64,000 nucleotides of DNA from Carposina sasakii (GCA_014607495.2 CP053172.1:2432888-2496887), one strand, 5' to 3'. Numbered from the stretch's first letter, positions 50,237 through 61,194 are shown. Program-made: numbers and translations. Notes: generated by a model not told the origin, from the letters alone.

Positions 50237-51287
50237 TCAGGGCCTTGTTAGGACAGACAAGTACATCCAGCACCCAATTAATTGTTGATAGGGATAATTC
50301 TTAGAAAGTTCATTGTTAACTGCCTTTCCTAATTTTAAGTTGATTTCCATTGGTGTATTTGAATGTGAACAATCTGACATATTAAATTTCTTAAGAATAA
50401 TCTCTATGAACTGTTCCTGATCAACAGTAATAGAATGCTTAGAAACATTTATATGCATTCCCAAACATTGTTTTATCTCACCTAAGTCTTTTATTCTAAA
50501 TTTTACTACTAACTCATTTATCAATTCTTCATAGGTATTCTGACAATTATAGAAAACAAAGAAATCATCTACAAATAGTGCTATAAAAAAAAGTTTTTAC
50601 ATTATTATCATTCTTTATAAAGAGACATAGTTCAAAGCTTGACTTTTTATACCCTAACTGAAACAGACAATCTTCTACACAGGTGTACCAAGCTCTAGCT
50701 GACTGCTTGAGGCCATAGACAGCTTTCTTTAGTTTTAAGACCTTTTTGTTACCACAATTTTCAATACCTGAATATTCTGGTATTTCCATAAACACTGTTT
50801 TATCAAGAAATCCATTTAAGAATGCAGTAGGTACATCGAGATGATTAATTTTTACATCTTCTTCAACACTTAAAGCTAACAATAGTCTTAGAGTAGAGTA
50901 CCTTAATACTGGAGAAAAAGTCTCATTAAAGTCTATGCCTTTTTTCTGGGTAAAACCCTTAGCAATAAATCTTGCCCTAAAACGCTCTTCACCTTCACTA
51001 TTGTACTTCTTCTTAAGCACCCACTTATTTTTCACTACTGTGCCTTCTTTTGGTCTATTCACTATTTCCCATGTATCGTTGTCATGAAACGACTTCAATT
51101 CTTCTTCAATAGCCCTAGACCATTGATCTTTTTCAGGTCCACTTATCACTTCACTAAGAGAAAACTGATCACCTGATATTTCTGCACACATGTTTGCACT
51201 TTGATAATAATCTGGTTTGCGTCTAACTCTTTTTTCTGGTAGATTCATGTCACACTGCCCTTCGGTGGGATCTATTGTATCTGACAA
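50237..51287 (-). pseudogene. Copia reverse transcriptase, frameshifted
   Basis: 51287-50565 holds the RT N-terminal half (KNKWVLKKKYNSEGE, FNETFSPVLRYSTLRLLLAL, LDVPTAFLNG, LKKAVYGLKQSARAWY). A shift in a run of T/A near 50585 separates it from the catalytic VDD (about 50563-50573). The 50524-50237 frame continues with IKDLGEIKQCLGM and a short end. Broken, not functional. Confidence 0.88.
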
Positions 51288-51338
51288 AGAGATTGTGTCA
51301 GCAAAAGTGTCATCTGATGAATCACTTGAGTCGGGAAC

Positions 51339-51554
51339 TTATGTCGTATCATTTCTGTTTTCTTCATCTGAGTTGCTCTCAGGGATCATATTGTCTGATT
51401 CTTTAGGTTTCTTATCTTCAATTACAAGAGATGTTGTTGAATTGTCATACACATTTTCCATGACAACTACATCTCTGGCTATAATAACATTACATGTAGC
51501 AGGATCATACAAGCGATATCCCTTGATATTTTCAGAATATCCAACTAGGTACAT
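51339..51554 (-). pseudogene. Copia integrase C-terminal/linker remnant
   Basis: LVGYSENIKGYRLYDPATCN followed by VIIARDV is the conserved end of the Copia integrase; an acidic linker follows. The catalytic integrase core is absent. Confidence 0.78.
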
Positions 51555-51775
51555 CTTCTTCGCTTTCTTATCCCATTTCTTTCTTCATTCTTTGGGGAAC
51601 ATGAACCATCACCTGGCTACCGAACACACGTAAGTGACTCAAATCTGGTTTTCTCTAGGCGTATACTAATAAGGTTTCTTAGTAAACTGATTTTTCGAGA
51701 ATATCCTGAATCATCGAACATATTTTTTAACGTCTTCCATAAGTCGTATGTTGTTACTGCTTGTTTAATGTGCAC

Positions 51776-51985
51776 CTACAGAGAAGCGTCTATCGTCAAT
51801 ATTAGTTTTGCTCTCGCCTTCAAATCATCTGCTTTGTGTTCAGGCGAAGCCGACGGCGATAGAGGTTCCTTGATATAATCCGCCATTCCTTCCAACACGA
51901 GCACATTTTCAACGGCGAAACACCAATCGTCAAAATTCTCTCGACCTTTCGGAACATTTACCAAATAGCTGCTAGACATTTTCAC
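51776..51985 (-). pseudogene. Copia Gag N-terminal remnant
   Basis: Starts ATG at 51985 or 51979, about 50 bp inside the primer-binding site. Contains NFDDWCFAVENVLVLEGMAD, the UBN2/Gag-like start. Ends after 69 codons where the element is deleted. Confidence 0.75.
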
Positions 51986-52037
51986 GATTACTAAACTTAT
52001 TTACTGCCAAAAAAACTTATTGATTTTTAATTTTTTA

Positions 52038-52056
52038 CGTATCTGGGCGCATAACC
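52038..52056 (-). promoter_or_regulatory. Copia primer-binding site
   Basis: On the - strand GGTTATGCGCCCAGATACG follows the 5' LTR. Drosophila copia uses a closely similar internal segment of initiator tRNA-Met. Confidence 0.7.
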
Positions 52057-52188
52057 TATTAAAACACAATGGTGGTTTGGTATCAACTGACATTTATTCT
52101 TTTTAATTATTGTAGACATAAGTCATCTGACAGATAATGCCAACTTTAACCCAATGGCTCTGGTCTATTATATTATTTATATTCAACA
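52057..52188 (-). repeat. Copia 5' LTR
   Basis: 132 bp, starting TGTTGAATATAAATAATATA on the - strand. Nearly identical to the 3' LTR apart from its insertion. Confidence 0.8.
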
Positions 52189-52440
52189 TTTTTCATACAT
52201 TATCGGTATCTTCTGTCAAAATCTATACCACATTGCTTTCTTTTATTTTTTGGAAGTGATTTAAATAGTGCATTTGTTATTTTTCCATCCCAATGTTTTG
52301 CTTCTCGTCGCAGTTTATGAATGAATAAATTAATAATAAAGTGTTGGGATTTAATACACTTGTATATACATTGCCTTCACTGTATTTTCAACCATGTAAC
52401 TTTTCATCTTATAAAGTCTCTAGTCTTTAATCGCTATTAT
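52189..52440 (+). repeat. Mosaic block: segment V, copy 2, plus start of W
   Basis: Direct repeat of 47540-47776 continued by TATAAAGTCTCTAGTCTTTA as at 47917, without the SINE. Begins exactly at the Copia right flank. Confidence 0.85.
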
Positions 52441-52711
52441 ACAATTACACTGACTCTTAATTAAGAGCAAATTGGGAAATTACAGAAAAGAGTGCACAAT
52501 AAATGTAAACTCGAATAAATACCCTTGTACATTATGCTAAGATTGGCTGTTAGATCTCCTTTGCGGTCCTGCAGTTCTATCCCCTTACGGGTACAGCGCC
52601 GTGTCTATCTATATATTAGATATACGTACTTATCTTATTTTTTACAAGCAATATTATAAATACAAACTGGTGAAAAATATAGGTAGTGGCAGTTTGGCTA
52701 TGGGCTGTTAT
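52441..52711. other. Spacer, nothing recognised
   Basis: About 270 bp AT-rich sequence between segment V and the right inverted repeat. Confidence 0.4.
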
Positions 52712-53078
52712 TGATATGGGTAGGTAGGTATCTACATTTCATTCAGTCCCATAGATAAGGAAGGCACCTAGCCTACAGAACCATTAATGGCCGAATCGAC
52801 TTACACTTGCCCACTTTTTTCAAGGATGACTTATTTTCAGCTGCGAAACTTGGGCAAGATACTGCTTGCCAGATCGAGAGTGCTTTTCAACAGAATTCTA
52901 GCATAAGTTGTACACAACACATAAAATGCTTTGGGACAGACATTTTAGTAAGACATCATTTAGTGACTACCCGTTGTCTTCAAAGAAACTTCACAAATCT
53001 GCAGTTCCATGTGACACAATTGAGGTACTTAAGTACATTTTTTTTTTCTAAATCAATATATAGTGTTCTGTAATTAAG
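52712..53078 (-). repeat. Right 350-bp inverted repeat flanking the Copia block
   Basis: Reverse complement of 48005-48362. An 88-codon + strand ORF (52807-53073) crosses it, but the matching frame in the left arm has a stop, so it is probably not a gene. Confidence 0.82.
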
Positions 53079-55020
53079 TTTGGGATTCTTTTATTCAGCC
53101 CTCAAGAGCATTGGTAGTTCTATGCCGTTGTTTAGCAACTATTATTGTACTTGCTGATTGTTTAGGGTACCAAGTATTTTCAAAATAAACTCGAAACTTT
53201 CTCATTTCTCGTGACATCTTTTGCATGACACACATAATGAGAAGTAATACACAGGTAACAGTCGCCATCATTCGAAGCAACTATTCGCACTATTGTCTAT
53301 GGTAAGAAGCAAGTGTTGTCTAATGGAATGTTATAAATATGTTTTAAGAAATGAAAGTTTTTCATCGGACACCAAGTTTAAGAAAAATTTACGGGCAGTG
53401 TTCCTGTCATTGCTGTTGTCCCCTGCTTATGTTCGCTGGTCAACCGCTAGGCCCGTTTTATCATAAAAGTCGTATGCTGGTCGATTACAAGATTAAATTT
53501 CATTCCTTACTTTTTATTTCGTAACTGGGGATTATCACATAAAGAATCAACGATAACTCTTTTTACTAATGAACATTCTTCATCTCTGAGTGGCATTCCC
53601 CTGGCTCGTCGTGAAATAACTATTTCACGTAATAACCAGTTCATGTAGAAAGATACATGAATATTTAGCTTTTTTTTTCAAAAATCATCGCCTTTTTATA
53701 ATTTTAAGTGGCTTGTTTTAACCACTCCACACGGCGAGTGAGCACTTTTCTCTTTGCGCCACATGAAGCTGACCTTGAATTTGGAAATGCCAGTATCTGT
53801 TTTTATTTAAATCAATGAATTTACTTTTCTTATTATATTTCCATGTTTGAATTTTGTTTTCTTTTATTTCTGCTTCTAGTCCGTTTTTTAGGCCACTAAT
53901 GGACAGAGCGTAGATGTAGATTTGAATTTAATTAATTGTTAATTATCTACAAAATACCTTAAGCTCAATACGAACCGCAGTTTTACGGAGATTTATTGGA
54001 ATGTGCGGATTTAGGTTATGCAGAATATGTAAAAAAAATTTTTACTGAGTCTGAAATGACTAATAAATTCTATCTCCGGCAATTCGAAAAGATTAGGTAA
54101 AACAGTCACGAAGGCGACGCCGCTCAAGGCGCAACACCCTGACTCGTCTTTGGTCTTCGGCTACACTTAATAAGAGCGGACGAGACATAGTTATTGCATT
54201 TTTGTTTGGTTTTACAAAGTGCTATTGTAACTAAGTTTTTTTTGTATAACCATTTAAAAGATAAATAAATAAAAATAAAAAATAAAAAAATTAACACAAA
54301 AACAAACAAATAACCATTGAAGTAATAATCAATCAATGCAAATAACAGCCAAATGCTTAGACATTTCATACAAGAAGAGCCAAAAAGTCCCGCTAAACCG
54401 TAACGACTATCAGTCAATTCTTCGAACACTGCTATTCACCAGTTAGTTGCTAAAGACCAAATCAAACGGCCTGAGCCGATTTTTATGATTCACACGTCAA
54501 TCGATTCCTCTTAGTCCGGCGAGTGTCACTAAAGACATGACGTTAGTGACGATCCAATACGGCGACTACTGGACTAAAGTATTAAAAAAACACAATTAAA
54601 ATAATCCAAAAACTCGTCTACGTAAAAAAGAACCAAATTATGTTAATTTTTTATTAATGCGACTATCGATAACCTGCATTTCTTTTTCACGGTTTCTGAT
54701 TTGTTTCACTATAAACGTTTGCCTGCTCTAACTTAAATCTACTACTACAGTAGCAGTTCCGATCCTTAATATATCTGCTGTTTTTTTAGCACAGAGGTCG
54801 GTTGGTCGGTATTTCATTCCAAATGTGAATCCTATTTCTTTGCCTCTTCGTTAATTAAACACGTACTTATATACAATTTGCACCATTCTCTGTGACAGTC
54901 AGAGACACTTAGCGCCTGCTTTCCTAGGAGACATAACTGCACCCGACGTGCTCGGTTTAGCATCCATGGTGTTTGAAGAAAAATTTACAAAACAACACAA
55001 AAAACGAAACAAAAACTTAA
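53079..55020. other. Stretch without recognised gene
   Basis: Contains ORFs 53095-53280 (-) and 54124-54429 (-), neither with a domain I can name; the latter has one hydrophobic stretch. Low-complexity A/T runs near 54240-54300. Confidence 0.4.
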
Positions 55021-55029
55021 CAGCAAATA

Positions 55030-56190
55030 ATAAAAGATGAATAGAAGAAATGGTGTTACTGATTTTTTTGTGTCTTTATTAGTTTTTTGCGTCTCTTTCG
55101 CAGTTTTCTTCCATTGGAAATATGTCAAATTGATGCTGTTTGAAAATTCTTTATAATGTAATACCTTATCTTTACAAATAGGACACTGTCTCAGTAAACA
55201 TTTAGTGTTTCTGGAGTCGTAACATAAATCTGAAACTACTTCATGAGAGTTTTTTTTTATCTATAATAGATGTATCATGTAGGGCTTTTATTAATAGCTC
55301 TATATTTTTGTACTGAGTGCATAAACATGAAGTACCCAAAATGGACGATGCTTAGTGAAAAATGAATAGCTTACTTTTATTTCGGTTTCTGGCAGCATTT
55401 TTTATGTGAAATCTTCAATGGATCCAAAAAGTATCTCTTTTGCATTCTTCTTTTATTTCTTGTAATAAATTCTTTCTTGCCAGCGGAAATAATATTCACA
55501 GCATCATCATTGCAAAACGTTTCAATAGATTGTATTACCTGTTGCCGCAATAAATGAAACTTTGTATCCTTCCTTGATCTCAAGTTACATATAACACTAA
55601 GACGATGTAGCCGTTTTTTTAGACTGATTTTGTAATTTTTCTTTCAGTTTATTAATTTGTTTGCTACAACTACCTTCGGCTTGGTTCATAGAGTCGTTTT
55701 TCTTGTTGAGAAATGATTTCAATCTTCTTATTATCATTTTTTGTTATATTATCACCTCTCAACTTTATCCTTTTCTTCATCTCTCGATGCCGAATCTTCC
55801 TCTCTGCTTTTTTCAAATCTTCATTTGTATATAAACCGATGGGATCTTTAGTAGAATTGACACTTTCTAGAGGAGAGTCGTCCTCAGGTGCTTGAGCACT
55901 AACTATACTTGGAAATACTGACTGCTGTTCTTTCTTGCTCTGTCTATATTTCATTGAATTTTCCTTCCATCGTTTACGTATTTGCCTCTGATCACGAGGG
56001 CTTCGTTCTGCGATATAAGGCTGCTTTTTTATTTTTTACGTGTTTGGTATTTCGTACGTTGCTTCTCTTTTTCTAACGCGTATAAATCGGGATCGTTCTT
56101 AATTTCTGTGTACTTACGTCATTTGCTTAGCTTTTGTTGGACCAAATGCTCTGCTTTTGTTTTAGCCATGACAGCCGACCTGAGTAATAA
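55030..56190 (-). pseudogene. Remnant of an unidentified repeat-encoded ORF family
   Basis: Pieces on the - strand in order: MAKTKAEHLVQQKLSK (from 56167), a basic NDPDLYALEKEKQRTKYQTR piece, KKEQQSVFPSIVSAQ (near 55930), AERKIRHREMKKRIKLRGDN, RRMQKRYFLDPLKISHKK (near 55420), then CLCTQYKNIELLIKALHDTS and CLLRQCPICKDKVLHYKEFS (55330-55150). I recall similar proteins in many arthropods with a KR-LLND-LK-LHKKF stretch and a Cys-rich tail, probably transposon-borne, but cannot name them. Several stops and shifts. Confidence 0.5.
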
Positions 56191-56531
56191 AATGTAATGG
56201 TAAATGTCAAATTCTCCAGTAAAATTAAACCCCAAGTTATATTATTCAGTAGCAATTAGTATTAATCAAAATTATGTTTTGGAAGTATCAAATTTTATTT
56301 CCACAAATCATTACTCTCCACCATACATCATTAAACTCAACAGAACTATCATTCAACTTCTACATAAATCGTTTATGTACCTCATCAAGAAGTACACGAC
56401 GAATGACGTTGCAATAAATGACCAAATTATAGGAAACATGTCGTAACTTGTTCAAATTAGTCCCGTAAAAGATATTAAAAGCCATCTAGTTGTGATATAA
56501 TTTATGCCAATAACATTAGTTTCTTCAAGTT

Positions 56532-58995
56532 TTAACCTCCTCGGACCTGAGTCATTTTTGTTTTTACGATTAAACTGAAACTTTGTAGGTTGACTGAAGG
56601 GACTCTAAATGTTCATGGAAAAAAAAAATGTTTTAAAAAATCTAGTGGCTGGTTTTTTTAAAACTGCACGCCACCTATTGGGGACTCTGGGTTTCGGTCA
56701 TTACATTTTACAGTACTTTAATCAAAAACATATCAAATTGAAATTTCTTTATTTTTCGTGTTAACGCTTAAAATAGTTCCTGCCTACTACCAGGCATAGA
56801 TGCATGTTACATGTGGAGCAATAAATTCTTGCTTTTTTGCTTTTGCAGCATGCGGCATCGGTGATTGCTGTTCTCTTCATCAATCACTGGTAGATGACTG
56901 ACACAAGCTGTTCTAAGCTGAAGTGGGGGTTGTGGCAAATATTTCCTTTTGGGGCTTATGTTTTCAATGTCTTCATCAGATTCGTCTGAATTATGTTGGA
57001 TATAAATTTGTATCTGCTCCCGCACTGGCGTAAAATGAAGCATGGAGTTTGCTGTTTCCACTTTAAAATCTAAATAGTCGAGAATATATTTTTTAGGATA
57101 TCCAATAAATGTGCTTCTTGTCTGTACACAAGCCATGCAGCTGCTGCTGCGAAATCAAAACAGTGAAAAATGAGACGAAATGTCCATTTCTTTGTACGTG
57201 CCTTAATTCTGTAAAAACTAATGACCCTGTTCAGCATATCTACACCTCCCATTATATTATTGTATTGTTTAATCACATATGGTCGCTCAATATCAATGTA
57301 ACTTTTTGTTTTTTTGCATTGGTTTACAGGTTGTAGAATCTGCAGATGATGCTATAATTACCGGTTTGTTGTCAAACCACTTAAGCAATGCTAAATTACC
57401 ATCGCTTCTAACGACTTGATCTGAAGAGCCACGTTGATTTCTCTGTTATTTATCAGATTTAAAATTATAGTTTGAAGGTATTTTTGCTCTTCTAAGCATG
57501 CCTGTTCCCTGCATACCCTTTTCTCGTAATTTGTCCAATAACTGAGGTGATGTAAAACATCTGTCCATGTATAACTTTGCTCCTTCAGGCAATGTTTTAG
57601 ATAACCTCAAGACAACTTTCTCTCCAATATTAAAGCCTTCAGCTTCGTTACTTGAAAGTATTGTATCTCCTTTACCCTCATACATGAAAAAATCCAGAGG
57701 CACACCTCCTGGGGTTGTGCAGACAAAGTTTTTTAATCCACAAGGGTTTGGTTTCCCCTTGATAAACTGTCTCATGGAAGCTTGCCCCCAAAAGGGTATC
57801 ATTTGCTCGTCCACGCTAATATTTTGTGTTCTTGTAGAATCTAAGCAAGCTTTTCTTATAGTTTCAAGGAGAGGGTTAACTTTCCAGAATTTCTGTTGTT
57901 TAGATACTTCGTCCACTTCAAGATCGTTTACTAGTTTTAAGTTTGATCGAATTTTGAAGTATCTATCTCTTGTCATTCTATCAGCTATGAGTGGAACTCT
58001 TGTTTTATTAGCCCAGTACATCCGTACGCGGGGTTAACCCAAATAGCTCATTGCTATTGTTATCCCAAAAAATACTTTTATTTCTTCGGCTGTTGTATTA
58101 ATATTTTGACCGTTTTTTAGTAAGTAAGTTTGGTTGGTATAATTACTAATCTTTTCATACATAGCACCGGGAATATATCTCGAAAAATATGCGAAGGGTT
58201 CTTCTAATATCCGAATACGGCTTGCAGCCAAAGGCTGAACATATTGCCCTGGCGGATAAGGCGTAAAATTGTCTTGTTGTTTAAAATATAGTCTACGGGT
58301 TGAAATCTGACGAGCAGCAAGCGTAGCTAACGGTACATCATCATCGCTTGAATCGCCGACCGAATTTTCATCTTCTGATTCTTCTAGTTGATGTTTTGAT
58401 TCTTGAGCATCAGGAACGGGAATGACATCGTCATCGATTTCGTCGTCAGACAGGCCTTCGACTTCAGAATCATCGCCATCAAATTCTAAAACTCTTCTAA
58501 TCTCAACGTCCCTTAGAGCTGCAAAAAATATTGTTAAATTAAAAAATCTGTCATATAAAAATGAAAAATATAGCAGATGTAAGAATTGTGAAAATTATGA
58601 ACACTCAGACCTAAAGTCTCTTCTAGGGGACAACTAGATTGTGGACAGATTTATCGCATAAATATTTGCAGAAATGTAAAAATAATATGATACACTTGTG
58701 TCTCATATTCTTAACATATCATTTTACAATAGTTTTGATCATACATAACAGACGTTGATTTCAACAAAAATAAATAAAAACTTACCTCGAGAAGCCATGT
58801 TTTTCAACAAGTAAACTTGAACTGTCAAAACGCATTGCAAACTGGCGCGTAATTAAAAAAACATTTTTTTTCAATGGTGGCGTCTATTCTGAGGCCAATT
58901 AAGCAAAAATCACGAAGTAGTTTACATAAGAATAGCTAGATGGCGGCTCTAATAAAATGGTCGCCTATAGGAGACGCGGGGTCTGAGGAGGTTAA
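56532..58995 (-). mobile_element. Degraded piggyBac-type transposon
   Basis: TTAA at 56532-56535 and 58992-58995, the canonical piggyBac target. Ends are inverted: CCTCCTCGGACCTGAGTC (from 56536) and, on the other strand from 58991, CCTCCTCAGACCCCGCGTC. The 2456-bp element contains one spliced but broken transposase on the - strand. Confidence 0.9.
56761..58799 (-). pseudogene. piggyBac transposase, spliced, with stops and frameshifts
   Basis: Exon 1 is 58799-58787 (MASR), donor GAG|GTAAGT, acceptor TTTTTTGCAG at 58519, exon 2 from 58518. N-terminus acidic (FDGDDSEVEGLSDDEIDDD), then FAYFSRYIPG and the DDE domain: VDEQMIPFWG (first catalytic Asp), LYMDRCFTSPQLLDKL (second), NNIMGGVDMLNR (third). 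C-terminal Cys-rich finger with YCSTCNMHLC near 56800-56780. Breaks: in-frame TAA at about 58036, TAA at about 57445, shift in an A-run near 57310, shifts near 57095 and 56855. Confidence 0.88.
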
Positions 58996-59010
58996 TTAAC
59001 AATATTTACT

Positions 59011-59055
59011 TACCGAAATATGTGTGGTTGTTTGATGACGATATTTGCTGACATA
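59011..59055 (-). CDS. Possible small 5' exon upstream of the 55-56 kb ORF remnant
   Basis: ATG then SANIVIKQPHIF, donor TTTCG|GTAAGT reading downward. An acceptor TTATTACTCAG at about 56185 would join it in frame (R, then SAVMAKTKAEH). If right, the piggyBac element sits in this intron. Very short and unproven. Confidence 0.3.
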
Positions 59056-59404
59056 ATGGAATTAAAAACAGTTTTTCTCTTCTTTCACTACAAATAGTGC
59101 GTTCGCTCTCGTTCAACTCTTATCGCCGATTGAGGGCGCGAGGCAGGGAAGCCGCTTTGACATTCCGGACATTTGTCAAAGTAATAATTCTGTTAAAATT
59201 TTACAAAACAAATAAACGTGGAAGTTAATGATGAAAAGCTCGTGACAAAACTTTAAATGGTTAATAATAAATAATATTAGATAAAAGTTATGGTTTATTA
59301 AAGTCAACTGCTATTTAGTTAAGGCCTTAATACCTAAGATTTAAAAAAGTTTACGAAAAATTTAGAAAGAAGTTTCGTGTTTTTGGAGTTTTTAACGAAC
59401 ATAG

Positions 59405-59750
59405 TGTAATTGATGATCTCCGACCGTATTTCGGCCCAGGCGACCAATCTCTACGGAGATTGGCCAGGTACGCAGGAGATATTATAATGCACAAGTGTGT
59501 GCGCAAACACAGATGCACTCTCTATTCCCTCACTCTCATAGTCCGATGGGACGGAAAGCCGACACGACCGGAGAGAGATCAGGCGCAGGACCAACAGTTT
59601 TACGTGCTTTCCGAGGCACGAGCTAAGTGACAATTTTGCAACATTAAAATCTGTCCATGAAATAAATTCATTGGTACAGGCCCGTGACTGGGATCGAACT
59701 TATGCCTCCCGCTTGAATGGTGCACGTCTTAACCACTGGGCTATCACCGC
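59405..59750 (-). mobile_element. tRNA-derived SINE (family S2), near complete
   Basis: From 59750 downward: A box GCGGTGATAGCCCAGTGGTT, B box AGTTCGATCCCAGTCACGG, then a body with TTGGTCCTGCGCCTGATCTC and CCTGCGTACCTGGCCAATCT. Head shared with 34633-34754. Confidence 0.78.
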
Positions 59751-59943
59751 TAACCGTGTAAAATAACAGAGAGGTAAATGATTTTCAGGGCATTCTTTTG
59801 TAATTTTTATTAATTAAATATAATAGAAGAACTAGGACTTTGACACTTTTTATCAAGTACTCCAAGTTTGTGATATTTTCGCCTAGTATTCAGAACTTGG
59901 CTCACAATTTTTTCTCATGCCTGAAGAGTGTTTCCTTGGGCTG

Positions 59944-60186
59944 TTACACAAGAAGGTATATATAATATGTCGTTGTTCTTTCACTTGGAAACAGGGCTTT
60001 AATATCTTTGCACCATTTACTATATGCAACTCCTGCGACGGAAGTATTTTTATTCACTTTCAGTATATTTCTGGCTATGACCAGAGCCAAGAGTTTTCTT
60101 GCATTTTCGTTAGGTAAAGATTGTCCTATATACTGAATTAGGGATGTTGCTTCAAAATAGTCTCTTAATAATTGCATTAATTTCAC
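59944..60186 (-). CDS. Exon of an unidentified, probably repeat-associated protein (3' exon)
   Basis: Acceptor TTTTATTTCAG at 60187-60197, phase 0, then about 80 codons: LRDYFEATSLIQYIGQSLPN, NARKLLALVIARNIL, GVAYSKWCKDIKALFPSERT followed by TTYYI and a stop. I recall this wording (KWC..I..LFPSE..STYY) from multi-copy insect proteins of unknown function. A shift at ATATATA near 59955 would open a longer C-terminus, so this copy may be broken. Confidence 0.55.
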   Translation of the reverse strand: MKLMQLLRDYFEATSLIQYIGQSLPNENARKLLALVIARNILKVNKNTSVAGVAYSKWCKDIKALFPSERTTTYYIYLLV

Positions 60187-60650
60187 CTGAAATAAAATAG
60201 ATTGGTATTGCATTCAACATTATTATAAACAAATACTAAACAGCTGCCATTTATTTCGCGATTTAAAAGTTGGTCCCATAGTGAAAGTTGTTCATAACTA
60301 TGAGTAGGTTCACCTCCTAAAGTATGACTACACCTTTTTGTTACATTCTGTATAATGTATACCTAACATACCATACACAAAAATCTTAACATATAAAACA
60401 GTAGGTATACTGAACTACAGACTGACACATCAACGCACAGCTAAAAGTACTAAAGCTAGAGATCAAAAATTTTGCAGAGGTGTTCCTTAGTAATGTAGGC
60501 GCCCCTAAGAAAAGATTTTACATAGATCCTGAAAACAGAAAAAAGGCAATTCCCTAGGTTTCGTTAAATGGTTATTTTGTCGTCATGGAGATTTCACAAA
60601 AATAAACATCTTTAAAAAGATCATGCCCAACACTAGAAAAGAGACCAGTA

Positions 60651-60836
60651 GGGTAAGCACGAACTTTTTTACGCGGCGTAACGCTAGCGACTCGCTAGAA
60701 AAATCTATGTGATTTGACATTTGGACGAAAGCGTTACGGACTATCGAGAGGTTCGTGCTTACTCCTCAAAGCAGTAAGATTTTGCTAGCGAGTCGCTAGC
60801 GTTACGTCGCGAAAAAAGTTTCGTGCTTACCCCAAA
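60651..60836. mobile_element. Small foldback MITE with GTAAGCACGAAC ends, plus an inverted half copy
   Basis: GGGTAAGCACGAACTTTTTT at 60651, GAGGTTCGTGCTTAC at 60763. A second inverted half (GCTAGCGAGTCGCTAGCGTT ... CGTGCTTACCCC) ends at 60834. The core GCTAGCGACTCGCTAGC is itself palindromic. Relatives at 1196-1212, 5884-5963 and 32038-32130. Confidence 0.72.
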
Positions 60837-61001
60837 GGTTACTCTAACACCTTAGTCATCCTATAAACCATGAAATGAAGTTGCCACGGGTACCTCTAGT
60901 ATGTAATAAAATATGAAATAGTGTCCACTTGGCTGGAAAAATAAACAATATTTTTATAGATATAAATCACTCTTAAATAAGTACCTAAGTACTGCACTTA
61001 C

Positions 61002-61106
61002 CTTGTCTATGACAGTATTGTTAGGAGAGATTTTTGGAGAATTGTTTTTTTCTGGTGTTGTGGTTTGCGTTTCTTGTTCTTGTAAAACATTTAAATCCTG
61101 AAGAGC
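61002..61106 (-). CDS. Exon of an unidentified, probably repeat-associated protein (upstream exon)
   Basis: 35 codons, phase 0 both sides. Acceptor TTTTATTTCAG, donor AAG|GTAAGT. Gln/Thr/Asn-rich (VLQEQETQTTTPEKNNSPK). Joins in frame with 60186-59944. Further upstream exons, if any, were not found in the window. Confidence 0.55.
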
Positions 61107-61194
61107 CTGAAATAAAATTATCCTCTTATAAATCTAATGCTAACAGACAGACAGACAGTCAAGAAAGAAATTTACCAGGAACTACATACATATA

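Larger units (their letters stand above)
49421..52193 (-). mobile_element. Decayed Copia-type LTR retrotransposon
   Basis: Element 49426-52188 (2.76 kb, about half of a normal Copia), read on the - strand. Direct repeats at 52057-52188 (5' LTR) and 49426-49583 (3' LTR) begin TGTTGAATATA. TTTTT on both outer sides (49421-49425, 52189-52193) fits a 5-bp duplication, although low-complexity. A primer-binding site lies at 52056-52038 next to the 5' LTR. Gag start, part of the integrase-RT linker, RT and RNase H remain; protease and most of integrase are missing. Confidence 0.85.

Noticed and set aside
52807..53073. 88-codon ORF (+) in the right inverted repeat
   Set aside because: The corresponding frame of the left arm is interrupted by a stop, and three copies of the segment occur in non-coding context.
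53095..53280. 61-codon ORF (-) with possible membrane segment
   Set aside because: Too short, no splice partners found, no recognisable domain.
54124..54429. 101-codon ORF (-) with a hydrophobic stretch
   Set aside because: The hydrophobic part is translated from A/T homopolymer-rich DNA; no family match.
57567..58037. 156-codon ORF (+)
   Set aside because: Antisense of the piggyBac DDE domain.
59640..59750. tRNA gene on the - strand
   Set aside because: A and B boxes are present, but the element continues into a SINE body and has a truncated sister at 34633.
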